Shown: positions 11,367-23,300 of the stretch, piece by piece
Numbering within the stretch: position 1 is the stretch's first letter
How the letters are laid out: the number at the start of each line of letters is the position of its first letter
NCBI GenBank assembly: GCA_963922205.1
Contig: CAWUHX010000226.1
Location: forward strand, 496,001-560,000
DNA from: Romanomermis culicivorax
Lineage: Eukaryota > Nematoda > Enoplea > Mermithida > Mermithidae
Length of the DNA: 64,000 bases
Reading direction: 5' to 3'
Notes under the pieces: generated by a model
The model's input: the letters and a program-made list of their open reading frames with translations, nothing else
Databases searched by the model: none
Told to the model about the DNA's origin: nothing
Made by a program: the position numbers and the translations under genes

Positions 11367-14300
11367 GTAATCATGAGCCACCAAAACAAAGGTTTTATTA
11401 CTATCCGAGTTACTATCAGAGAGAATCAAATATTTATAATTCAGCGATGAACCATTCGCAGAGTTGTGAAAATTTTTCGACATTCCCTTTCTTTTAGAGT
11501 TTCTATCATTTCTGTCATCATAACTGAGGTTCGACTTGAGCGAATAAACAAAAAATTTTCGTCTGAATGGTTGCACATTGATTTCGTTTTAAGACTGTTA
11601 CGTCGAGTTCGGAAAAAAGTTTCACTCAAATTTGATCTCCTTTGAACTATTTTACACTAGAATAAAAATTTTGAAGGTATCTGGAACCTGGATCTCGAAG
11701 ACCGTTGAAATGTAGAATCAACGATGCCGCACTATGTGCTTAAAAATGAAGAAATTCAAAACCGCGTAATTCTATCAATTTTTGATCGACAAGTATGTGC
11801 TCAAGTTGATCAACTTTGCAGTAAAGTCAGTTTTGCGTTAAAAAACCTTTAGGCTCGAAAATAGTTTTTTCACCTTTATCACTTAGTGTGCAAAAGGGAG
11901 CAGAAAATTTACTAACGCAACTGAGATGTTTCTCAATTTCTCAGTTGACTTTTACGCAAATTACTCTGAATTGAGGAGTACACAATTTATGATAGAAAAA
12001 AACAAATTTTACCAAATATTATACTAGAAATCTACATTATGCATTGATTTCAATCGTGCAAACTGCTTTTTGATGGCTCCAAGACTCAGAAAATCTTTCC
12101 CTGGGACCGACCGACCGATCATTTTCAGAAAAGATCGCGTGGAAACAAGTCCCCGGACGCCAGCATCAGGGGCTTACTCGAAAGGAGTTTTAATTAAAAA
12201 ATTTTTCACTCCATCTTAATTAGTCTAAAATTTCTTTACTAAAATTATAAAATCTTGAAATATATTTATTTAGGAGCGACAGAGTGAAAGAATTACATAT
12301 TTTCCACTGTTCCCTACAATTTAGAACATTTTCATGTGCCAGCGTGTCTAACAGGTGTTCGCGAGGAATTGTCAAATTTTCATGCTCTCAAATGCAATAG
12401 GGGACACAAATTTGACTCGCACGTCGGAAATTCCTTAAGCCTGAACGAATTCTATATTCTACAAAAAATTCTTACTGTATCGATTTCTTTATTTTTTCCG
12501 AAGATCCCAACCTTACTGTAGGAATGTTGATGTCACGTTCACTCTTTCTTTTCAAAGACCGTAAATCTTCTGAGAGCAACAATAAAAAGCATTTCTAGAT
12601 TTAGCTTCTGACCGCACGGTGATGCGCTGTCAGAATCACACAAAAAATTTCAATTACACATGTCTGAATAATGATCCAATGCCCTCGTGATTATCTATCC
12701 AGGATCAAAAGGTGCAGCACTCTCTATCTCCCTCTCTATTTTTTATTGACTTCATTTCCTGTGCACAAACATCGAAATTTTAGTAGAACGGAAAACGCAG
12801 CATCGTACACATATTAATTAAAAATCTGTATGATGATGAACGCTCTCATTCCGTCTTTTTCGCTGCCCCCTCGTAGCAGGGTGCCTCTTACAGAAAATGT
12901 CAAAAACGAAAGGCGAAATAAGGACCGCCGACAACGCCGTCGAAAGTTCATTTTTCACGAAAACGCCAAAGCTTGACAATTGATCAAAACATTTATCTTT
13001 TGATTGTGAATGGTTTAACAAAAAGCTCTAGTAACGCACAAACGCTCACGTCTCGTAATTAGCATCATTTGCATTACATATATGCACAAACGTATCTGAT
13101 TTTTGTAAGATGACATTTGCACGTATAACGTTATTCCTGTAGGTATTACTGTATCAATTCAATTTTGTAACGCATGAATGATCACAAAACATTACGCTTT
13201 AAAAGAGGAAAGTATATCATTTCCGTTACTGGAAGGCTGATAATCCGAAAATTGGTTATTAGCATATTTGATCAGATATCGCGATAAAAGCTCAATCGAA
13301 CAGATGAAAATGTGCAAAGAAGTGCCGATTAAAAAGTATTTTATTGGAATACGTAGGAAATTGGTTATGCATAAAATCACACGAAAGCTAACACTTCTAA
13401 GTACGATAGTAGCAAGCCGCTCAAAAGATTGACTATGAAATATTTACTTGAAGAACCAATGTGAATTTGCAAGTGGTTTGAGAAAAAACAATCATCATAC
13501 TGTAGGAAGATACAGTCCCTTGAATAAAGATCACCGCAGCCAAGATGAGCGAAAATGTTTCAGTCCCTGTCTAGGCAATCCGTGAAACTTTTGGGTGCCA
13601 GCAGCACTCAAGAGAAGACATCGGCCGAAAGGGCTTTCTAAGAAGTGGAATCTGAGAGCTGATAAAACCGGAAGTAGCACATGAAAACTTTGGTTTTCTC
13701 GCTCTCTATCTTGGAGTAATTCCTTGAATCATTATCACATATACGAAAGTTTTTAGTCGTTGAGCAGACCCAATTTCTACCTTGATTGCTGTATTCATAG
13801 CCAAAAATCGTGTTGCATTCAGGTCGGTATGAGCCACTGAGTACGGTACAACTTGCAGCATATCCCAAGAAATATAGCCTTCAAATCCATTTCTTCAAAT
13901 GGCTTCCACAACAAAAAAAAATTTTATGCAAAAGCATGCGCAGTAAGTCGAAATCTTTTTTTACAAGTGCAGACTGTTTCTCTCACATTTCTCTAAATTT
14001 GCGCCTATATTCTGCGTCGTCCAGGCTCACGAAATTCGGAATTTCATAGAAGCACTATTTTACGGTGATCAAGGTAGATCGAGATTTCTTCTTTTTCACA
14101 TTATCAAAAGCAGTCCGCAGATAAGTTCATCAATGCATGAAATCTATACAGACTTCATTGACTTGACTTACACTCAAAGTATTTTGTGATATGACTAATT
14201 TTTTACTTATCATAGCTTCTCTGTGTTTTAATGTTCATATCATACTATTTGTTTTTTAAAGTGAATTTGATACTATGTTCATGTTTTATCATTGCAAGAT

Positions 14301-17300
14301 TCTAAGCAAGAATTGTTTATGCATCAAGGCCTGACTCTTTAGTGTACATCATTTAGGAACGAGTAAGAATGTTCAAGAATCGCTCAGCATCGCGACGACG
14401 ACAAGCCGCCATTCTTCGCCCTACGTCAATCGTCTATCGCCGCCGCCGACGACGACCAATACCACAGCGGCGTCTGCCGCTTCCATTTTCAACCAGTGCG
14501 TGATGATGAACCCGGCGCATGCGGCGGCGGCAGCAGCTGCCGCTGCCGCGTTTTTCGTACCGACGAATGGGCCAAACAGCGTTGGAATGCTGTTGCCGCC
14601 AGCAGTATCGCAACCGCCGCATTTTTTCTCGTCGGGTGGCGTATTGCCCGCGCCGCCAACGGCGGCTGCCGCTGCGGCTGCCATGCACCATAGTCGGTTG
14701 CTAATGGAAAACAGTGCAGGTGAGGAATGACTTTGGGGGGTTTTGTTGTTACCGCAACTATTTCAGGCTCGAAAGAGAGAAGTATATGAATACTATTATT
14801 TTACAGTACTACAATACCTTACAGAAAATACACGAAAAAATTGTGAAATTCGTTTAAGTTTACGTGTTTCAGTGGCCTTTTCAGCTAAAGGTTTCCATAG
14901 GCTTATATAAAATTGAGGGGAAGTGCAGGAGGAATATCCAGAAAATCCCCTGTCGTATGGCAACCCTTAACTGTCATGATCCTAATAATATATGAGATCC
15001 TCACACTTATAGATGAAAAAGTCATTCAATAGATTTTGCTTAAGTATAGCGATGCGTGGAACTCTGAATTTTGGATAAATTTGAAAGTTTATGACTTGCC
15101 TCATGCTTGTAACTTTTGTTTTCATTGGGATTCATGGAGCATCGTAATGTAGATCTTGCTTATCACCTTATTTTGGGAAGTGTTACTGAGTGAACAAGAT
15201 TTGTCCATATGAGAGCAGGTAGAGCAGCAAAGAAATCCAAAAAATATGAAAACAAAATCAAATTCACTGATGTAGCTTGCTGATATCTGAATCAGATCAA
15301 ACACTTTCTTAGTATAGAAAGTCAAAGTCGTCCAACCCCTCTACCCACACTGAGTTATGCATCCAAACCCAAATTTACATTCTCTTTGACAAAATATGTA
15401 AATTTTTATTTCAAACTTCTAGGAGATCAGGAACTCTCCCATTATCAAGAGATTTAAAAGGGACCTGAGAAAATTTCATTAGTCACTTCCAATTGCTTCG
15501 GTGAATGTCCTCAAATTCATTCAATAGCGATTTTTCATTGTTTTCTAAACTAGCCATGCAAAAAGGCATGCTCGTTTCGGTTAATAGCCCTATCTTTTCG
15601 CCGTTGCACGCCGCTCATCCGTCCGCTACGGCCAATGGCGTCCAAGATGGAGGTCAACAACAAGGGCGCCAAAAACGATCTGGCTCGGCGTCCCCTGCTC
15701 TGACTTGCGTCGTATGCAACGACGTTTCGTCTGGCAAACATTACGGCATTTTGGCTTGTAATGGCTGCTCGGGATTTTTCAAAAGGAGCGTTAGGCGGAA
15801 ACTAATATACAGGTAGCAAATTTTTAAGAAGAGAAACACATGAACTCATTTGTCGAATCTGCTGAAAAAAAATCTTCGTCAAACAAAGTTCAGAAAATAA
15901 AGTCATTATAGTCAATTATTTATAAAATGCCTGTACATTGAAAAACGACAAAAATATTTTTACCGTTTCTATTCCGAATTGAACATTTGTTGTCATTTAT
16001 TGGTTTCGCGTAAAATCAAGGCCTCTCAACAGATTGACAGCCTATGTTTTTCAAGGTTGAACTCAAAAAATAAAAGTCAAGCATAGATTTATTACGAGCG
16101 CTGTCATACAGCACCTTCACGCAGCCGATTTTTCAGATACTTCAACTCGACAGTAATCAGTACATTAATCAGATAGAGCAAGAATTCAATATCAATTTAA
16201 TAATAATTTTTTCATCATTTATAGCTGGCCAGAAGATTCTGTTAATTTTTAACTTATATTACAGTTTTAAACATTGAAAGTCTTTCAAAAATTTTGAATA
16301 TCTTTCGGTTGAGTTTACATGCCACTTAACGTCTCTGACTAGTCATTTCGACTTGAATTTTGCTAACAATTTACTCAACGCTATTGAATTTAATGGAATC
16401 TGCGTGACGGACGACACTAAATCAGTTTTTTATCCATTGGAGAATGTGTCAAAATAAAGTCCTAACATAAACGTCCGAAAATTCCACATTTCGAAACATA
16501 GTGTTACCTTTCAGATGCCAAGCCGGTACGGGGAGCTGCGTTGTGGACAAAGCTCATCGAAACCAGTGTCAAGCTTGCCGACTGAAAAAATGTCTGAAAA
16601 TGGGCATGAATAAAGAAGGTAAAATTGAGAACAACAAGAAGGTGAAACTGTTTTCCGTTCTGTATTGCCTTGCCGTTTTGAGGAAACGATTAAACCGCAA
16701 ACTACGCATAATTTTTAGACGGGGAAAGAAGGCGGCGATGTGTTGCGGTGTTGACCTTCCAAACATTCATGATAGTTCTATAATACTCGTATGAGCCACT
16801 AAAGGGAATGTTTGCGGTTTGCTCAAAATTCTGTTTTGCGAATAATTTATAAATCAATGTTTTCCAAAAGTGATTTCGTCTGATTCGGAACAAAAATGAG
16901 CCAACAAAACACGCCGGAAATCTTAGTAAAGTTGTCAAGGCAATGATTGAGTTCAAGTTATTGCATCACTAAAATAAGATCAGAGCAGTAATCTGATGTA
17001 ACCTCAACTTTAGACGATAGAAAACTTGAGTAGTATTGCCTATTTGAGGGATGAAGCGTTAATCATTGGAGATTATTTATCGAAAACAATACCATTCGGA
17101 TCAGATTGAAATGTCGATAAAACGAAATATCTAAAATTTTGCCAGCTCCCCTATAAAGTAGTTTTCGAAATCCGTTCCCATACACCTGCTGTCCGGATTT
17201 TTTATGTCTTTTTGTTGACTGTAACACGTAAATATTGGTAATTCTTGATTTATCTTTTAGCCATGGAATATTTTTTGGCTTACATATCGGGGTAAAATCC

Positions 17301-20300
17301 TCAAAGTTGCTGTTATTCCCTTAAAAACAACTTTTTCTCCATTTTGAAAAAACCCATTTTAGCCGTTCAAAATGAACGTCAACCGCGGAATACAGCCACG
17401 ATCCGACCCCCGTTGGATTTCGCCCCTTCGAACATTCAACCACAACAGCAACATTTGGCCAACGAACAATATTTCCGGGACTACGCCGCCGCCGTCGGTA
17501 TGTTTGGTGGATCTAGTGGCCCCGCTTCTGCGACGCATCATCATTCGGCGGCGACGGCGCAAGGTCTGCTATTCGGAGCGGCGGCAGCCGCCGCCGCGGC
17601 TGCAGTTGGAAGCGGGCCTGCCTTCGGCAGCGCCGGACAGTTTTTAAACAACGCCAATGGTCAAACGCCAGCGGGCAGCTTTTTACCGTTTTTACTACCT
17701 CACCATCATCATCCGAATCAACACGTTTTCCAACAACCACCGTTTCTGAGCGTAGATACGACGTTCGATAGATCGAAAGACCTGTCAAGTGAGGAGTCCT
17801 TAGAAACATGACAAAATTTGCATAAGTCTGCTAACAGTCTGATCACGGGAACAAAAAGTGGCGGTTATTGTGGCCGCACTATACTGTCTGTTGAGCATTG
17901 AATAATTGAGTTGTTTAAATGTGACCATAGAACGAAGTGAGGAGTTGTGGGTTAGCCCTCTCCGAGAAAATGTCTAACTTCACTTAGATAGGTATTTGAT
18001 CCCACTCAGGTGGTGACTTCACAATACGAGCAGCAATTTTTTGCGTCAAACACGGCAAATTCGACATTAATCGATAGATCTATAAATAATATAAAATATA
18101 CCGTAAAATGTTTCACTCGAAAAATTGTTAACGGTGATGTCAGTTATGCCGACAAATTTCCAGTCCTATATTGTATATTGTTTATCAGAAAATCGGGATA
18201 ATCTGAAATACTACTTGCTTTCCGCTTTCATTATTTAGAAGCATTTCAAGAAAAACAAACTATAGTCAAGATTTATCCAGATTTTGCGTTTTTCATTTTT
18301 TGATGGAGTTGCAGAATGGTTAAAAATCGGTGGAATTGTGTCGGATATTTCATGCTGCCAATGTATGGATTTTACTCATACCATTTTGTTTAAAGAAAGC
18401 TTCTACGAAACTGCACAAATCTAATTCGACCGGTTTGAATTTCCGACTCTTTTTTACATTTCATGAAAGTACAGTCTTCGTTTTTGCACCCGCACAACAA
18501 AAATTTTGAAAGGTCACATTTAAACTATGATTACATAAAATTTGCTCACCATTCGTTGAAAAATTAAATTTAGTTCAACATGCAAAACCTACTGGAGAAT
18601 TTATGCATTGACAACTCAATTTACCACCTAAGTGATAAATACGATGACGCTTTTGTCTTACACTTTACAGGATGCCAGTCACCTGCGCATATCAGTAACG
18701 ATGCGTAATGTGTTTTTTTCAATTATTTTCGCATTTTCCATTCTCGTGAAGAGATTTAGAGTTTAACTACAGTATAAAGTTTTCCACGAAGTGAAAATTA
18801 CGTATCAGATTAAATCTATTTTTTGATTTTCTCTACGTCTACTATTTTAAATTAAATGGGCTTTAGCGACGCATTACGATAACAGCGACCCAACGTTGTA
18901 ATAAAATTTCATAAATCGTGCTATTAAAGGTGTGATTGCAAAGCATCCATAAGATGAGAGGAATAATGGGACTGGGTTATCTTTCCATTAGGATTCACTA
19001 GTATTTCATAACGACGAATTTGTCATTATCGTCGATATTTTCAAAATCCATACTTCAAATTATACCAAATCGTGGAAAAATGATATCTGGAGGAACATTA
19101 CAAGAGTGTAATTTGCCTTGTTAACATTATGGTACTTCTCGAAGTGATGTAATATGGACTGTAGCACTATTTCTCCAACATATTAAATTCAGCTGTAATT
19201 GGAAATTTTCTCGTACTCAATAAGAATGCGAACTTTTCGGACAGATATTCCTTTAGTGCTGTGAATAGCGAGATCCCGAAGTATAAATTTTTCACCGAGA
19301 TAGACTGGTCGAAACTCACTCTTAGTATTGACTTCAGAGGGACCAATTCTCGAACAATACCCTAAGGCAATGGTCCGTGTGTTCTAAGACATCCCTTCAA
19401 AATTTCAAGAGATATCTCAAGACATAGGCCAAAAGTTATTATTTCTTTTACGTCACGTGTCCATTATCACTTTATGAAGCATTTTCATTTCTTCTGATTT
19501 GCATCTATAAATTTTCAGCGGTCGGGCCAATGGCCTGGTTAGACACATATTTTTGTTTCAAAATTTAATCATCAATAAGATAGCAGTATCTCCATGACGG
19601 ATTTGCTATTTTTATTTTCAGCTGCATAATTCTTTAAACTAAGCTAATTTTTGCGAAGTATCTCTCCGGACAAATCAACTTTAACGGCATAATATTTTCT
19701 AGCTGTGAGGCATTAAACTCTCGAGTTTAAAAATTTTAGCCTCATATTTTTCGCATAATTTTCAAAAAATCTCTAAACTTTCAGGCTTTTAAGCAGAATT
19801 GAACAAGCATTGGCAATATTTCCGTCCCTAAGGTCCATAGAGTTGTAGTCTCCACTCCCTAAGTTGTCCACATTCTACTTCAGCGCCTAGTGGTCGCGGC
19901 CCCGATTCTATAGACCGCCATTCCATCAACGAAGAAACGGCCACTTTGAAACACAGCCCGTCGTCGTCGAACAGCGGCGGCAACGCTAACGGCAGCGGTG
20001 TCGGCGATTTTTGCGCCCGCCGCCGCGATTCCAGCTCTTCGCTCTATAGTCCGTCGAAATCTGCCGCTGGTCCCACTGTCGAAGGACGCGGAGCCAACGG
20101 CTGCTACAAAGATGGCGGTGATTCGCCGTCGTCGGCCGCCGTTGCATCATCGTTGACGAGCAATGACGCCGACGCTTTTTACGATACGTCGGCCCGGTTA
20201 CTGTATATGGCCGTCAAATGGGCGAAAAATTTGCCGTCTTTCACCTCGTCGTCATACAAAGATCAAGTGAGCGCTTGCGGATCAATATTAATATTGTTAC

Positions 20301-23300
20301 TGTATCAACTTTCATAGACCAACCTCTTTTTGAAACAAAATTTAAGAAATTTTTACGCTAGTAAAGCAAGGTACTGTAGTTCAGGTTGTTACAAGCTACT
20401 TGATTAGTTCAAAATGAACCTGATGATCATTTTCAAAACTCATCGCTTCCATGACAGGTTACTTTACTCGAAGAAAATTGGAGCGACCTATTTCTCCTGA
20501 GTCTATTTCAATGGTCATCAAACATGGAAAATTGTCCGTTACTGCAGTCGCCACCTTGCTTAAATCACTCGACGACCACTCCAGTCGCCCAAACTTCGAA
20601 TTCACAACATTTTGAAACCGATTTGCGATATTTGAATGATTTGTTCAATAGATTTCATTGTTTGACGCTGAGTTCGGCCGAGTTCGCTTGTTTGAAAGCT
20701 GTCGTTTTGTTCAGGCCGGGTAAGATTTTACTTTTCTAACAGATAGGCGAGACGTCAGAGAGAGAGCGAAAGTTAGGATCACGAATAATTTTAAAAATGT
20801 GAGACATGAAAGACTTTAGTTTTCGAAACAGTTGTCCGAATTTTTATACTTTTTGATGCTACGCAGTGTTCTTGGGGATTTTTTCACCTTAGGAAATATT
20901 CAAGATCATATTCCATTAGGTAGAGCCTAGCTTTGAGTTCATACTTTTCTATCATAACAATGTCGGTTGATTTATTAACTAATTTATTCACGCAAAATAT
21001 CAAAATATTTAATAATTTTATTTATCAATCATGTTCAATTTTTTTGAATATACTCACTATAGATCGGTAGCTAAGAAAATTTTTGTGGGCTCAACCAAAT
21101 TTTAACTACCCTTTACTACCCGTAATTTGATCAAAAATCGACGTACACAATTTTAAAGCTTGTTTTTGAAACATCAACGAGGCCCATCGAGTGATGCCCA
21201 ATTTTGAGCTTCGAAAAAAATCCATTATATTAGTTGAAATTTTTAATTTCATTTGTTGTGCTGTTTGGCGGAAATATATTTTCATCTATAAGCATTGGAG
21301 ACAAACAGACAACGGTTATAACGTTTCCCATCTTTCGAATATCCACTCTTTTTATGGGTTGATGCATCAAAACTGATATTTTCACAAAAAATGCTTGCTA
21401 TACTCTGTCCATGTTCAAAAAAGCCTCTAAATGCAAAAAAATTTGAGAAATCCGCTCGAAGGTGATGGCAATGCATCGTTATCGAACATTTTTTTCAAAT
21501 ATTAATTCTCACTGCTACAGTCAATCGGAAAATTGCGGCCGCGAACGCAAGTTGTGTATTAATTGCATGAGCATCTTTTTTGTTCTCGAAGCTCATCTGG
21601 AATAAAATGAGCTATAGCACTCTGTATTTTATGCAGAAAAATTTGTAGGGCGGACCCTAACTTTGGAACGATTCTGTTTTAAAAATGATTCAGATATTAC
21701 AAAAGTATCCAGGTATTTTTTAGAACACGTTATTTTTCTGAAAATGAAAAATTCGTTCTTAAGGGGCCGTCTTGGTCTAGTGGTTATCGCCTCTGACTGC
21801 TAGTCTCAAGAACCAGGTTCGATTCCGGGTGTAACCCGAAATTGAATTTCTGGTAGCTGGCCCAGGCAGACACAGCCTTTCATCCTCTCGGGGTAGATAA
21901 ATTGTGTAGGTGAGCTTGGAACGCTGCTTGCCGGGATCCACTCAGCCCAGTTAGCATGTTGGCGATAGTGCGGCGAATGAGGAGGTGGGCCTATTCCATT
22001 ATGAGGTAGGTAGCCGATCAAGTCCTGCTTGTCAGGCAGAAGCCAGCCTGTGGAATGTGGCCTCCACTAGGCGGTAAAAAGCACCCGAAGAGCGCCTCTC
22101 ATACAAGGTGGGCACTTGTATGACCGTATAGACCTGTAAAGCCTGCCTTTCCGGCTATAGGAAAAATGGGTAGGTGTACCCGCAAAAATTTAAAAAAAAA
22201 AAAAAAAAATTCATTCTTATGCATTAAAGGCTTCTCGATTCTGATAGTTTTCGATGTTTCTAAAAGATCATGACAAAAATGAATCAGCTCTAAATTATCT
22301 CTAAACGTCGATCGCTTATGCTGATTTTAACAAAAAATGTTGCTCTTTAATGCTCTATAAACGTATTTCCTGCAAATTTGAACAATTGATACTTACTTCA
22401 TACCGAACTTGAACAGCGGCATATATGTTTTATGTCAACATTGTTGAAGTGCTGATGTTTCGTTTTTTGTAACTTCGAAGAATCTTCAAAGCACCGATAT
22501 GATGCTTTAGGTTTTTTGCCAATACGATCAAGAGCAGAATATTATGGCATTAGTTTCCAATTATTTTGCAAACCTGATAGTCATCATCTTAAACGAAAAG
22601 TCTTCTGTTATTTTTTTGGTTGATGCAGAGAGGTCGCAAAGCAACTCCTATTCAAAATTACGGAAAGCTCATTGACACTATACAACAACAATGATGCACA
22701 TTTCCTTTTAGACAAGTTAGAACTTTTTTTCTGAAAAATTGTTTAGCCAAAAATAGTGAAACACGTGAAATATTACTTATTTTCGAATTTTATTATTTAC
22801 AAGAATTATTTTCCTGTCCACGTCCATGTAGACCTCGCAATGCAAAGATAGTCAGAACCAGTTCTTCCTCATAATATCGTCATTTTACAAGTTTCTTGAC
22901 ATGATCCATTATTTAGAAACCCGAGGATTGAAGGATGCTCAACAAATCGAATATCTGCAAGATCAAGCATTGAACATGTTGGCGCAACACGTCCGCGTTC
23001 AACATCAACCCATTTTCCCATTGAGGTAAAGATCTGGACTATTGAAAAGGCTTTGTAATTCGGATCGTTTATTCTAACCTTGGTTTGAAAAACTCTCACT
23101 GAAAAATGCACTGACCACTTGCAAATGATTTGATCTGGTATGGACTGTAAAATCTCCTTACAGTTCTCATTTCTGCATTGCTGAACTTCCTCTTCTGCAC
23201 ATCTGAGAAAATTACTCAGCACATCATCTAAGTGCGTTTGGAGAATTTCACATTTTCCGTATGATTAAAAACGTTCTATCAACTGAAATCTAAGTTCAAT

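Noticed and set aside
14421..14691. Antisense Ala/Arg-rich ORFs over fax-1 exon 2
   Set aside because: Result of GC-rich GCN repeats; the plus frame has fitting splice phases.
16501..16794. 97-codon ORF through fax-1 exon 4 and beyond
   Set aside because: The part after 16618 is intron read-through; splicing to 17363 restores the conserved [14 protein letters not shown].
21763..21840. tRNA gene
   Set aside because: Boxes A and B are good, but no consistent cloverleaf closes and the sequence runs on into a SINE body with poly(A) and target duplication; a second copy confirms a SINE.
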